Part shown: piece by piece, positions 47,466 to 55,632 of the stretch
How positions within the stretch are numbered: the stretch's first letter is position 1
Layout of the letters: each line of letters starts with the position of its first letter
Program-made: the position numbers and the translations under genes
NCBI RefSeq assembly: GCF_041529975.1
Contig: NZ_CP168030.1
Location: 1,798,001-1,862,000 of the forward strand
Source: Microbacterium maritypicum
GTDB lineage: Bacteria; Actinomycetota; Actinomycetes; Actinomycetales; Microbacteriaceae
Length of the DNA stretch: 64,000 bases
Reading direction: 5' to 3'
The notes under the pieces: model-generated
Databases searched by the model: none
Told to the model about the DNA's origin: nothing
What the model saw: the letters and a program-made list of their open reading frames with translations, nothing else

Positions 47466-47502
47466 TTTCGTACCGAATCGCTCCGCAGTGGTTGCCCGCG
47501 AG

Positions 47503-47521
47503 GAAACTACATGTTAGTTTC
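47503..47521. promoter_or_regulatory. Inverted repeat, probable operator of the winged-helix regulator
   Basis: GAAACTA (47503-47509) and TAGTTTC (47515-47521) flank CATGT, a perfect 7-bp inverted repeat 29 bp before the ATG at 47551. It lies at the start of the operon that encodes a winged-helix regulator, so autoregulation is likely. Confidence 0.55.
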
Positions 47522-47550
47522 TTCTCGGGAAACGAAATTCGAGGGGAAAC

Positions 47551-47988
47551 ATGGACAGCGACGAAGCAGCGGCCCGCCTCGCGGCCGTGAAGCAGACGAA
47601 GAGCGTGTCGGTGCGGAACGGGGCGTGGGTCGCCTCCCTCGTGGCGTCGGCGGGAGCGCTGGCGATCGGGTTGATGATCGACATGGACATGATCTACCTC
47701 TCGGCACTCGTCGTGCTGGGGATCGTCGGGCTCTTCTCGATGCTGTCGATCCGGCTGCGGCTGACCTGGTCCGACCGCGCCGGCGCCTGGCTGGTCTGGG
47801 GCGGTGCCCTGCTGGCGCTCGCCGCATTCGCCGCCGTGCAGTTCCCGGTGCGTGCGGCGGGATGGATCCTCCCCAACACGATCGGAGCGCTCGCCGCCGT
47901 CGTCGTGATCCTCCTCGTCTGCCGACCGGGTCTGCAGCGCCTCGCGAGTGCACCCACCCCGGTGGCATCCGGGAAGCGAGATGAGTGA
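47551..47988 (+). CDS. Small hypothetical membrane protein
   Basis: A 145-residue protein with a charged N-terminus and four membrane helices (about 28-48, 50-67, 75-95, 103-122). It has no recognised family. GAGGGG lies 4 nt before the ATG. Its end overlaps the following regulator gene by 8 nt, which makes a coupled operon of membrane protein - regulator - membrane protein. Confidence 0.75.
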   Translation: MDSDEAAARLAAVKQTKSVSVRNGAWVASLVASAGALAIGLMIDMDMIYLSALVVLGIVGLFSMLSIRLRLTWSDRAGAWLVWGGALLALAAFAAVQFPVRAAGWILPNTIGALAAVVVILLVCRPGLQRLASAPTPVASGKRDE

Positions 47989-48316
47989 CGCGCAGGGAGA
48001 GGATGCGGTGGCGCCGCGCCTCGATCCGCTGCTGCACGAGCCGGTGCGTTTGAGCGTGCTCTCCGCCCTGGCCCCCGCGGACTACATCGAGTTCTCGACG
48101 CTGCTCCGCCTGGTCGGGGTGAGCAAGTCCGCGCTGTCGAAGCACGTGTCCGCTCTGACGGATGCGGGAGTCGTCGTCGTGACGAACAGCCCCACCGATC
48201 AGCGCGCGCGTCGCATCGCCCTGACCGAGGCGGGGCGGGAGTCCTTCGACGCCTATCTCCGCCGGCTCGAGGAGATCGTGCGCGCGGCACGCGGGCAGGC
48301 GGGCGGATCCCGATGA
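47981..48316 (+). CDS. Winged-helix transcriptional regulator (MarR/ArsR-like)
   Basis: A 111-residue single-domain regulator of the small winged-helix group (HTH_27 type). PRLDPLLHEPVRLSVLSAL leads into the HTH VGVSKSALSKHVSALTDAG, and the wing is TDQRARRIALTEAG. The start is ATG 47981, inside the end of the previous gene and preceded by GGAAGCGAG. It probably represses its own operon through the repeat at 47503-47521. The last base block overlaps the next start by ATGA. Confidence 0.85.
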   Translation: MSDAQGEDAVAPRLDPLLHEPVRLSVLSALAPADYIEFSTLLRLVGVSKSALSKHVSALTDAGVVVVTNSPTDQRARRIALTEAGRESFDAYLRRLEEIVRAARGQAGGSR

Positions 48317-49323
48317 CGGAGAACACCACCGCCGACGCGCGGGTGCGTACGAGCGTGACCCGGAAACTGGTGCGCAACCCGCTCCTCTGGGGCGCGGTGC
48401 TGCTGCTCGCCGCCATCGTCTTCACGGTCGCGGGCGACGATCTGAGCTTCTTCCCCTTCCTGCTCATGCTGATCGGCGGCTGGTGCTTCGGCTTCGCGTT
48501 CGTGAATGCGACGTTCGACATGGTGCCCGCGCGCAACGGCGCGATCCTCCACGTGATCGTGGCCGTGGTCCTGGGCGTGCTCGTCACCTCGGTGATCGAG
48601 TTCGGGGGAGACCTACTCGACCCGTTCCCCGCTGCGGTTCGCGGTGTCGCCGTGGTGCTGCAGATGGCGGCGATCCCCGCGGTCGGATGGATCTGGCTCG
48701 GGCTGCTCAGTCGCGTCACCGATCTGCTCGGGCGCCGGGATGCGAAGAAGCGCCCGCTGCCCGTGGCCCCGGAGTGGGAACGCGAGGAGAGCGGCGACGG
48801 TTCGGTCGTGCGGTTCCCCGGCATCGAGCTCCGGATGCGCAGCCTCACGCAGGCGATCGTGGCGATCGTCGTGGTGTTCGGGCTCCTCGGTGTCGTCGCG
48901 CTGATCGCGCTCGACGACCTCGCGATGCGGATGGGGCCGCGGATCGCCATCCTCCTCCTCGGGATCGTGGTCGGACTGCCCGTCTACCTGGCGTTCACGG
49001 CGATCCTGCGCCGCCGCACGCAGCAGTGCGCGGTCGCCTTCGGCAACGACGAACTCCGCGTGCGCGTGGGTGAGACGCACCACACCATCCCGTTCCGCGA
49101 ACTCGAGCTCCTGCGCTGGCGGACCCGCAGCGACTACGCGCGCTTCGAAGTGCGCGGCGGGTCGGGCGTCGACCTCTCCGTGGTCACCGGGATCGCGAAG
49201 CCGCCGCCAGGGTTCTCCGCCGAGCTTCCGCCGTTGCCGAAGCGGGTGTATCGACGCCTCGAACTCGCCGGTATGACGCTCGAGAAATCGCGCCGGGATG
49301 AGGTCATCACCTTCCGTCGGTGA
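48313..49323 (+). CDS. Hypothetical membrane protein
   Basis: A 336-residue protein with about four helices in the first 135 residues, two more at about 180-230 and a C-terminal soluble part of ~100 residues with a beta-rich, PH-like look (ELRVRVGETHHTIPFRELELL). No family was named. It is coupled by ATGA to the winged-helix regulator, so its expression follows that protein. Confidence 0.72.
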   Translation: MTENTTADARVRTSVTRKLVRNPLLWGAVLLLAAIVFTVAGDDLSFFPFLLMLIGGWCFGFAFVNATFDMVPARNGAILHVIVAVVLGVLVTSVIEFGGDLLDPFPAAVRGVAVVLQMAAIPAVGWIWLGLLSRVTDLLGRRDAKKRPLPVAPEWEREESGDGSVVRFPGIELRMRSLTQAIVAIVVVFGLLGVVALIALDDLAMRMGPRIAILLLGIVVGLPVYLAFTAILRRRTQQCAVAFGNDELRVRVGETHHTIPFRELELLRWRTRSDYARFEVRGGSGVDLSVVTGIAKPPPGFSAELPPLPKRVYRRLELAGMTLEKSRRDEVITFRR

Positions 49324-49366
49324 GCCGATCCGGTAGAGCGTCGGTGGCTCATGCGAACATCCGTGC

Positions 49367-49867
49367 ATGGATTCCCTCAGGCTCCGACTCTGGTCCGAGA
49401 ACGATCTCGAGCTGCTGCACGCCGCGAACACCCCGGCGATGACGGCCCATCTGAACGGTCCGGAGACCGAAGAGCAGGTCGTCGAACGTCAGACCCGCTA
49501 CCTGCGGCTCGTGGCCTCCGGCGAGGCGAGGATGTTCGTGATCGAAGATGCCGCGGGGGCCTCACTCGGTTCGATCGGCTACTGGCGCATGGGCTGGCGG
49601 GACGAGCCCGCGCTGGAGACCGGCTGGTTCGTCCGCCCCGAGGCGCAGGGGCGCGGCGTCGCATCGAAAGCCCTCGCCCTGCTCATCGACGATGCCCGCG
49701 CACATCGAGGTGGCAGGCGTTTCCTCGCCGCATTCCCCGGCGTCGACAACCCGGCGTCCAACAGCGTCTGCCGCCGGAACGGCTTCGCCCTGGTCGGCAC
49801 GTTCACTGAGGCGTTCCGGGGCGCAGAACTGACCGTGAACGAGTGGGTGCTCGACCTCACGGGGTGA
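49367..49867 (+). CDS. GNAT-family N-acetyltransferase (RimJ/RimL-like)
   Basis: A 166-residue acetyltransferase. The acetyl-CoA loop is in RPEAQGRGVASKALALLIDDA, preceded by ETGWFV and followed by NPASNSVCRRNGFALVGTF, the usual order for RimJ/RimL relatives that acetylate protein N-termini or small amines. It is a single gene, 44 bp after the previous one, and converges closely (6 bp) with the next. Substrate unknown. Confidence 0.83.
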   Translation: MDSLRLRLWSENDLELLHAANTPAMTAHLNGPETEEQVVERQTRYLRLVASGEARMFVIEDAAGASLGSIGYWRMGWRDEPALETGWFVRPEAQGRGVASKALALLIDDARAHRGGRRFLAAFPGVDNPASNSVCRRNGFALVGTFTEAFRGAELTVNEWVLDLTG

Positions 49868-49873
49868 TCGACA

Positions 49874-50485
49874 TCACCCCGCCGGGTACTCCTGCGCCTT
49901 GAGCAGCCGAGCGAGGTGCGCGGCGTTCCGCGCCGCCGTCCCGATCGCCGAGGCGACCTTCTCGGGGGTCTCGTCGAGGTCCTTGTAATCGGTGGTGTGC
50001 ATCGCCTCCCCGTTCCAGTAGACCGAGCCCTGGGCCGGGATGGTGAAACCGACGTCGTTCAGCGACTGGAAGAGGATCGCCGCGATGTGGTGGGCACCGT
50101 CCTCGTTGCCGACGATGCCCGCGATCGCGACCTTGTCGAAGAGGGTGGGCCGTCCTCGCGCGTCTGTCTCGCCGAGCTCGGCGTCGAGGCGTTCGAGCAC
50201 GCGCTGCGCGACGCTGGAGTGCTGTCCCATCCACGTGGGAGTGGCGAACACGAGGATGTCGGCGTCGAGGATGCGTCGGCGCACGCTCGGCCACTCGTCG
50301 CCGTCACCCATGTCCTTCTCCACGCCGGGGCTGATCGACAGATCGACGGCGCGGACCAGGTCGCCCGTGATGCCGTGACCGGCGAGGGCCTCGAGCAGCT
50401 GCGTGGCGAGAAGGTCGGAACTGGAGGAGGCGGGCGACGGCTTCAGGGTGCAGGAGACGGCGACCGCGGTCAATGGTGTCTTCAT
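49874..50485 (-). CDS. Flavodoxin-like NAD(P)H-dependent FMN reductase
   Basis: A 203-residue protein of the NAD(P)H-quinone / FMN reductase flavodoxin fold. The FMN phosphate loop is SCTLKPSPASSSSDLLATQL, the isoalloxazine contacts are in VFATPTWMGQHSS and GIVGNEDGAHHIAA. It would reduce flavins or quinones. GGAGG directly abuts the ATG, too close for normal use, so the true start may be the TTG four codons in, or the mRNA may be leaderless. Confidence 0.82.
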   Translation of the reverse strand: MKTPLTAVAVSCTLKPSPASSSSDLLATQLLEALAGHGITGDLVRAVDLSISPGVEKDMGDGDEWPSVRRRILDADILVFATPTWMGQHSSVAQRVLERLDAELGETDARGRPTLFDKVAIAGIVGNEDGAHHIAAILFQSLNDVGFTIPAQGSVYWNGEAMHTTDYKDLDETPEKVASAIGTAARNAAHLARLLKAQEYPAG

Positions 50486-50551
50486 CCTCCGAGGACACCA
50501 GGCCGCGAGTCCGGTGCACAGGGGGTTTCCGCGCCGGGGCTATCCTGGTAG

Positions 50552-50779
50552 ATGGCACCGACGACAGGAGATCCCGTGATCCTCAGCTTCCTCTTCTTCA
50601 TGATCCTCTTCATCGGAGGCATCTGGACGATGGGCATCTCGTTCGGGCTGCCCGACTTCCAGGCGCTCGCGTTCTGCGGCGGCCTCCTGCTCGTCACGCT
50701 GGCCATGGCGTTCATCTTCCGCCAGCGGGGCTCGGCCACGCGTCGGGCGAACAACTGGTCGGGCAACGCCACCGAGTGA
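50552..50779 (+). CDS. Small two-helix membrane protein
   Basis: A 75-residue hypothetical protein with two membrane helices (LSFLFFMILFIGGIWTMGIS and ALAFCGGLLLVTLAMAFIF) and a basic tail. Two starts are plausible: ATG 50552 has TATCCT 5 nt ahead (leaderless style), and GTG 50576 has AGGAG 5 nt ahead, which would give 67 residues. Function unknown. Confidence 0.65.
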   Translation: MAPTTGDPVILSFLFFMILFIGGIWTMGISFGLPDFQALAFCGGLLLVTLAMAFIFRQRGSATRRANNWSGNATE

Positions 50780-50785
50780 CGCATC

Positions 50786-50806
50786 GCGGACGGCAATGCC
50801 GTCCGC
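50786..50806. terminator. Short bidirectional hairpin
   Basis: GCGGACGGC (50786-50794) and GCCGTCCGC (50798-50806) form a perfect 9-bp stem with a 3-nt loop between two convergent genes. Confidence 0.65.
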
Positions 50807-50820
50807 TCAACGCGGTCCGC

Positions 50821-51423
50821 TCAACGTCGTTTGGCGAGCCTCGCCTCGAGGTTGGCCCTCACCGCGGGCCACTCCGGCTCGATGATCGAGAACTCCACAC
50901 TGTCGCGCAGCGCGCCGTTGCGGTAGCGGCTCATGGCCCGCATCACGCCGTCCTGCTTGGCTCCGAGCCGCTCGATAGCTGTGCGGGACTGGAAGTTGAC
51001 CCACTGCGTGGTCAGGCCGACGCGGAACACCCCGAGCGTCTCGAAGGCGTGCCGGAGCAGGAGGAGCTTGGACTCGGCGTTCGTACCCGTGCCGTGGGCG
51101 GACGGACGGTTCCAGGTGTAGCCGATGTGCAGACGCGGGACGTCGGCGACGATGTCGTAGTACGAGGTGAGTCCGAGGATGCGTCCGTCGGCGCCGAAAG
51201 CGGTGAACGGCACCATCTCGCCCTTCTCGATGAGCGAGAGGCGTCGGTCGACTTCTGCGCCCACGCCGTCGGGGGCCGGAACCGAGGTGTACCAGGCCGT
51301 CTTCCACAGGTCGCCCTCCTGCACGGCGTCGATGAGACCGTCGACGTGCGAGCGCTCGAGCGGACGGAGTTCGACGAGTTCGCCGGTGAGGGTGACGGGG
51401 GCGGGAGCGACGAGGAAGGCCAT
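50821..51423 (-). CDS. GNAT-family N-acetyltransferase
   Basis: A 200-residue acetyltransferase of the RimJ/RimL type (VELRPLERSHVDGLIDA near the start; HIGYTWNRPSAHGTGTNAES around the cofactor loop; TQWVNFQSRTAIERLGA after it). The ATG is at 51423; a longer frame upstream in the same register crosses other genes and is not used. It lies 8 bp after the ImmA-like gene and is probably translated from the same transcript as the XRE-ImmA pair. Substrate unknown. Confidence 0.83.
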   Translation of the reverse strand: MAFLVAPAPVTLTGELVELRPLERSHVDGLIDAVQEGDLWKTAWYTSVPAPDGVGAEVDRRLSLIEKGEMVPFTAFGADGRILGLTSYYDIVADVPRLHIGYTWNRPSAHGTGTNAESKLLLLRHAFETLGVFRVGLTTQWVNFQSRTAIERLGAKQDGVMRAMSRYRNGALRDSVEFSIIEPEWPAVRANLEARLAKRR

Positions 51424-51431
51424 GACGGTAT

Positions 51432-51824
51432 TCAACCAGCGACCGGGACGGCACCCTGACGCAGGAGCTGCTGGTAGGCGGTGACCAGCTCGATGGTGAC
51501 CCCGAGCTCGAAGGCCAGACTGGCCAGGTGCGGCCCGCGGAGCTCTTCTGCCTCGGCATAGGCACGTGAGGTGATCAGCCGACAGGCCGCCCACTCGTCG
51601 GCCTGGCGCTCCTGCTGCGCACGGATCACGGGCACGCGCGCGGGAGTGTGCCCGAACTGCGCATGCCCGAGCTCGTGGGCGAGCACACTGCGTGTGGTGC
51701 GCGCGCTCATACCGGGACTGAGTCGGATCGTGCGGGTCAGGGGATCGAAGCCGCCGCGCGTGCGGCCGGGACCCTCGACGATGCGCAGTCGCTGTTCCTC
51801 GGCGAGGTGCAGAAGGTCGTCCAT
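51432..51824 (-). CDS. ImmA/IrrE-family metallopeptidase
   Basis: A 130-residue zinc peptidase with the active site RSVLAHELGHAQFGH and a third ligand probably in RQERQADEWAACRL-like sequence (QQERQADEWA). Such proteases cut a partner repressor to switch on stress, mobile-element or DNA-damage genes. It is 42 bp downstream of an XRE regulator, the usual partner arrangement, and upstream of a GNAT gene. Confidence 0.88.
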   Translation of the reverse strand: MDDLLHLAEEQRLRIVEGPGRTRGGFDPLTRTIRLSPGMSARTTRSVLAHELGHAQFGHTPARVPVIRAQQERQADEWAACRLITSRAYAEAEELRGPHLASLAFELGVTIELVTAYQQLLRQGAVPVAG

Positions 51825-51866
51825 CGCTCTCCTCCTCGCCGTGCCGGGGCGGCAGCGTATGCGCCG

Positions 51867-52283
51867 CTAGTCGTAGAGGTCGTCCGTATCCGAGTCGTGC
51901 GACGTGCGGGATTCGAAGGCGACCTCGCGGGTATCTTCTCGCGGACCGGCGACATCGGGGGTGGGGCGGATCGGGGTGATGCGCGCGCTCGTCTCCCCGT
52001 CTGCTCTGAGGCGTTCCTCTGCGCGAGCGAAGAGCACGTGGGGCTCGAGGCCGAGAGCGTCGCAGACCGAGTAGACGACCGGGACCGGGATGGCACGCTT
52101 GCCGGTGACGTAGTTGTCGAGGGCGCTGCGCGCGATACCGATGGTGCGCGCCATCGCCGCGATGCTGCTCCTGGACGCGGCGATCTCGCCGCGGATCTGG
52201 CGCCCCACGGCGTTGTTGAATTCCTCGGCCGGTGTCTTCACCCGGCTCACGATAGCAGCGCACCGACTCCAGAATGCCGCCAT
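51867..52283 (-). CDS. XRE-family regulator paired with ImmA
   Basis: A helix-turn-helix protein of up to 138 residues. The HTH lies in SRSSIAAMARTIGIARSALD and NYVTGKRAIPVPVVYSVCDAL; the C-terminal ~55 residues are polar and unstructured, a likely cleavage region. The start is uncertain: ATG 52283 is the longest, while GTG 52250 or 52241 (VKTPAEEF) would remove a poorly matching N-terminus. None has a good ribosome site. It is expected to repress its operon until cleaved by the downstream peptidase. Confidence 0.78.
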   Translation of the reverse strand: MAAFWSRCAAIVSRVKTPAEEFNNAVGRQIRGEIAASRSSIAAMARTIGIARSALDNYVTGKRAIPVPVVYSVCDALGLEPHVLFARAEERLRADGETSARITPIRPTPDVAGPREDTREVAFESRTSHDSDTDDLYD

Positions 52284-52335
52284 TATGGTGCAATCGACAG
52301 GTCTGCGTGTCCGTGCGGGGTACTAGCGTAGGCGT

Positions 52336-52563
52336 ATGGGGACAGAATTGCGTCAGATGTTGGCATCCACCGTGAACGGCGCGCGAATGCACGCCGGGCT
52401 GTCGTTCGCTCGACTGTCCGAGCTCTCGGGCATCACGCCGGACGCGCTCTCGGAGCTGCTGGAGGGTCAGGTCGACTTCACCGTCGTCGACCTCGCCGGC
52501 ATCGCCGCGGCGCTCGACATCCCGATCACGAGACTCCTCCCGGCATCCACGGCCGACGACTGA
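52336..52563 (+). CDS. Small XRE-like helix-turn-helix protein
   Basis: A 75-residue protein that is almost only an HTH domain (LSFARLSELSGITPDALSEL, then LAGIAAALDIPITRLLP). TAGCGT lies 6 nt before the ATG with no ribosome site, so the mRNA is probably leaderless. It is divergent from the XRE-ImmA operon across ~50 bp and may share its operators. Confidence 0.75.
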   Translation: MGTELRQMLASTVNGARMHAGLSFARLSELSGITPDALSELLEGQVDFTVVDLAGIAAALDIPITRLLPASTADD

Positions 52564-52592
52564 CGTCGGACGCGCACAGTAGCGTGGTCCGT

Positions 52593-53522
52593 ATGAAGAC
52601 CGTGCCGTTCGGATCGTCCACCGCCCCCGCCGTCATCGCCGGCATGATGCGCATCAACGATAAAGACGAGGCGCACATCCGGGCGCTCTACGCCACAGCG
52701 CGGGAGTCCGGCATCGACTTCTTCGACCACGCCGACATCTACGGCGGGAGCATGCACCAGTGCGAGGCGCGCTTCGCCGATGCGCTGCGGCTCAGCGCCT
52801 CCGAGCGCGACGAGATCGTGCTGCAGACCAAGTGCGGGATCGTGCCCGCGCAGGGGACGTTCGACTTCTCCTACGAGCACATCGTGACCCAGGTCGAAGG
52901 GTCGCTCACCGCCCTGCAGACCGACCGCCTCGACGTGCTGCTGCTCCACCGCCCCGACATCCTCGTCGAGCCCGAAGAGGTCGCCCGCGCGTTCGACGAT
53001 CTGGAGGCCTCGGGCAAGGTCCGCGCCTTCGGCGTCTCGAACCACACGCCGCGGCAGATCGATCTGCTCCGCACGGCCGTCCGGCAGCCGCTGGTCGCCA
53101 ACCAGCTGCAGCTGTCGATCACCCATGCGCCGATCCTCGCTCAGCCGGTCGCGGCGAACATCGCCGGCCACGAGCAGAGCGCCGTGCGCGACGGTGGCGG
53201 CATCGTGGAGTACTGCCGCATCAACGGCATCACGATCCAGGCCTGGTCGCCGTTCCAGGACGGCCGCGGTCACGGCGTGTTCCTCGGCAACCCCGAGTAC
53301 CCCGAGCTGAACGCGGTGATCGATCGCCTCGCGGCGTCGTACGGCGTGACTCCGCTCGCCATCGCGACCGCCTGGATCACCCGTCACCCCGCCGGCATGC
53401 AGGTGGTCCTCGGCACGACCACACCCCAGCGCGTGCGCGAGGCCGCGATGGGCGCCGACCTCGAGCTGACCCGGCCCGAGTGGTACGAGCTGTTCCGCGC
53501 CGCCGGACACCTGCTGCCGTAG
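52593..53522 (+). CDS. Aldo/keto reductase (YdhF-like)
   Basis: A 309-residue NADPH-dependent oxidoreductase. The catalytic set appears as FFDHADIYGG (Asp and Tyr), LQTKCGI (Lys) and VLLLHRPD (His), and the NADPH-binding end is VVLGTTTPQRVREA. The ATG at 52593 follows TAGCGT by 7 nt (leaderless style); the GTG start 9 nt earlier is less likely. It is a single gene; the carbonyl substrate is unknown. Confidence 0.88.
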   Translation: MKTVPFGSSTAPAVIAGMMRINDKDEAHIRALYATARESGIDFFDHADIYGGSMHQCEARFADALRLSASERDEIVLQTKCGIVPAQGTFDFSYEHIVTQVEGSLTALQTDRLDVLLLHRPDILVEPEEVARAFDDLEASGKVRAFGVSNHTPRQIDLLRTAVRQPLVANQLQLSITHAPILAQPVAANIAGHEQSAVRDGGGIVEYCRINGITIQAWSPFQDGRGHGVFLGNPEYPELNAVIDRLAASYGVTPLAIATAWITRHPAGMQVVLGTTTPQRVREAAMGADLELTRPEWYELFRAAGHLLP

Positions 53523-53572
53523 AAGCGGTTCGGGTCGGCGCGGTCCGGCACGCCGTCGTCTACCCTGAACTC

Positions 53573-53965
53573 ATGCCGTTCCTGTTCTCGCTCCTCGTCA
53601 TCGCCCTGATGATCGGCGCACTGATCGACATCATCACCCGCGACAGCGCCCTGGTGAAGCACCTGCCGAAGATGGTGTGGATCATCATCGTGATCCTGTT
53701 GCCGTTCGTCGGCAGCGTGCTGTGGTTCGCCATCGGACGCGAGTACGGCGAGGCCGGCATCTCCATCCCGCGCGTGCGTCGCGCCGAGCGGCCGACCGCC
53801 ACCCGCACCGACGTGCGTCCCTCGCCGCCGGCGGACACGCGCACGACCGAGCAGCAGATCGCCGACCTCGACCGCGAGATCGAGGAATGGCGGCTCCGCG
53901 AGGAGCTCGAGAAGCGCCGCCGCGACGGGGACGCCGCCTCCGGATCCGCCGGCGCCGCCTCCTAG
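53573..53965 (+). CDS. PLDc_N-domain membrane protein
   Basis: A 130-residue protein with two membrane helices (residues ~1-20 and 32-55) in the PLDc_N pattern (KHLPKMVWIIIVILLPFVGS then FAIGREYG), followed by a charged, partly coiled-coil tail (EQQIADLDREIEEWRLREEL). TACCCT sits 6 nt ahead of the ATG, again leaderless style. Its stop codon overlaps that of the convergent epimerase gene (CTAG). Function unknown, possibly short-tether or envelope-associated. Confidence 0.78.
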   Translation: MPFLFSLLVIALMIGALIDIITRDSALVKHLPKMVWIIIVILLPFVGSVLWFAIGREYGEAGISIPRVRRAERPTATRTDVRPSPPADTRTTEQQIADLDREIEEWRLREELEKRRRDGDAASGSAGAAS

Positions 53966-54933
53966 GCCGAGACCCCTCCGCGGTCGAAGGACTCGCGGAT
54001 CGCCTCTTCCAACTGCGGGTGGCGGAACTCGAAGCCCGCGGCGGTGAGCTTCTCCGGCAGCACCCACCGGCTCTTCAAGACGAGTTCGGTCTCGGTACGG
54101 ATGCCGATGGCGCCGAGCTCGAGCATCCAGCGGGGCAGCGGCGGCCCGATGCGAGCACCCAGCACCCGCCTGATCGTCGCCATGAACTCGACGTTGTCGA
54201 CCGGATTCGGGGATGCGACGTTGACGGGACCCTCGAGTGACGGCGTCTGCTCGATGAAGTCGATGATGCGCGCGACGTCGTCGATGTGCACCCAGCTGAA
54301 CCGCTGACTCCCGCGGCGCGCGCGGAAGTGGTGAACGGTCCCGGCCCGGCGTCGCGCGGCGCTCGCGGGCCACCGACCGTCGTACTGCGGACCGCCGAGC
54401 CCGAGCCGGACGAGGTTCTTCAGGGGCCCGAGCACGCCGCCGTGGCCGAGCACGATGGCGCTGCGGAGGGCGACGCGGCGAGTGGCGGGCAGCTCTTCGG
54501 CGAACAACGCCTTCTCCCAGGCCTTCGCGACCTCGACCGAGAAGCCGGTGCCGAGCTCGCCCGTGGATTCGGTCATCGGACGGTCTTCGGCGTGCCGGTA
54601 GATCGTGGCCGTCGAGGAGTTCACCCACACGGCCGGAGGTGCAGATGCGCGGGCGATCGCCGTGCTCAGCGAGGCGGTGGTGTCGAGCCGCGACCGGAAG
54701 ATCTCCGCGCGGTTCTCCGGCGTGTACCGGCAGTTGACGCTCTTGCCCGCGAGGCCGATGACCAGGGAGGCGCCGTCGACCGCGCGGTCGATCTCGACCT
54801 GATCGCCCCAGCGGAAGTCGGCGCCGGAGCGCGAGATCGTGACGACCTCGCGGCCCTCGGCGCGGAGTCGGGAGACGAGGTGGCTCCCCATGAAGCCCGT
54901 GGACCCGCCGATGACGACCCGGCCTGTGCTCAT
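53962..54933 (-). CDS. TIGR01777-family sugar epimerase-like SDR protein
   Basis: A 323-residue extended short-chain dehydrogenase. The NAD(P) motif is VVIGGSTGFMGSHLVSRL, followed by VIGLAGKSVNCRYTPENRA, typical of the TIGR01777 (SulA/YfcH) group, with VNSSTATIYRHAED in the active-site region. The ATG at 54933 overlaps the DUF4166 stop (ATGA), so the two are one operon. The substrate of this group is not known; a link to lipid or cell-division functions has been proposed for relatives. Confidence 0.86.
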   Translation of the reverse strand: MSTGRVVIGGSTGFMGSHLVSRLRAEGREVVTISRSGADFRWGDQVEIDRAVDGASLVIGLAGKSVNCRYTPENRAEIFRSRLDTTASLSTAIARASAPPAVWVNSSTATIYRHAEDRPMTESTGELGTGFSVEVAKAWEKALFAEELPATRRVALRSAIVLGHGGVLGPLKNLVRLGLGGPQYDGRWPASAARRRAGTVHHFRARRGSQRFSWVHIDDVARIIDFIEQTPSLEGPVNVASPNPVDNVEFMATIRRVLGARIGPPLPRWMLELGAIGIRTETELVLKSRWVLPEKLTAAGFEFRHPQLEEAIRESFDRGGVSA

Positions 54934-55583
54934 GCGGACTGCTCCTTCTCTGCGGTGCGGGGGACCTCGGCGATGTGCGGGACGCGGTACTCGAAGTCGC
55001 CCCGGTATTCGTACACGCGGCCGAGGAGAGGCGCGTCGATCGTGAGTGCCACCTGCTGCCGGTCGATGGCGTCGTCGAAGCGCTCCGTGAGGCGGACGAC
55101 CGGTGCGATCAGGCGGGGGACGCGGATTCGGAGCCGTCCGAGTCGCACCCCGACAGCCCGACTCGTGAGGTGCAATGCGCCGTCGCGCACGTCGACGTCG
55201 AAGCAGGCCGCGATGAGTCCGGGTTCGCCGAGTTCGTCGAGCACGCGACCGTGCCGGGTGAGCGCGACCGCATCGCGCATGACCCACGGGCCGCGGGTGA
55301 AGCGGAACGTGCGCTCGCCGATGGCCCTCGATGCGATCGTGCGGTTCTCGACGCGGAAGGGCACGTCGCGCTCCCAGACCCCGGCGACGACCCTGCGACG
55401 TTCGAGGACGCGGAGCACGGGCCACAGCCACCGCCGCGGCGTGCCGACGACGTGGAACACGCCCTCGCCGATGCCGACGGCGCCGTCGGGGACCGCCGAG
55501 AAGTAGGCGCGCAGGCGAGGGTGCAGCTCGTCGATGCGTTCGCCGAGCGCCCGGGCGTAGGGGGAGTCCGGCACGGGCGTCAC
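54930..55583 (-). CDS. DUF4166 protein
   Basis: A 217-residue protein matching the DUF4166 family seen beside TIGR01777 epimerases. It begins HPRLRAYFSAVPDGAVGIGEG and carries the conserved end YRGDFEYRVPHIAEVP. There are no membrane helices. It is coupled to the epimerase by ATGA. Function unknown, perhaps binding of a lipid-like substrate for the partner enzyme (inference). Confidence 0.8.
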   Translation of the reverse strand: MTPVPDSPYARALGERIDELHPRLRAYFSAVPDGAVGIGEGVFHVVGTPRRWLWPVLRVLERRRVVAGVWERDVPFRVENRTIASRAIGERTFRFTRGPWVMRDAVALTRHGRVLDELGEPGLIAACFDVDVRDGALHLTSRAVGVRLGRLRIRVPRLIAPVVRLTERFDDAIDRQQVALTIDAPLLGRVYEYRGDFEYRVPHIAEVPRTAEKEQSA

Positions 55584-55632
55584 GCTTCGAGCCTAGCCCG
55601 ACGGCGGGTGCTCCCGGCCGGTCCGCGGTCGG

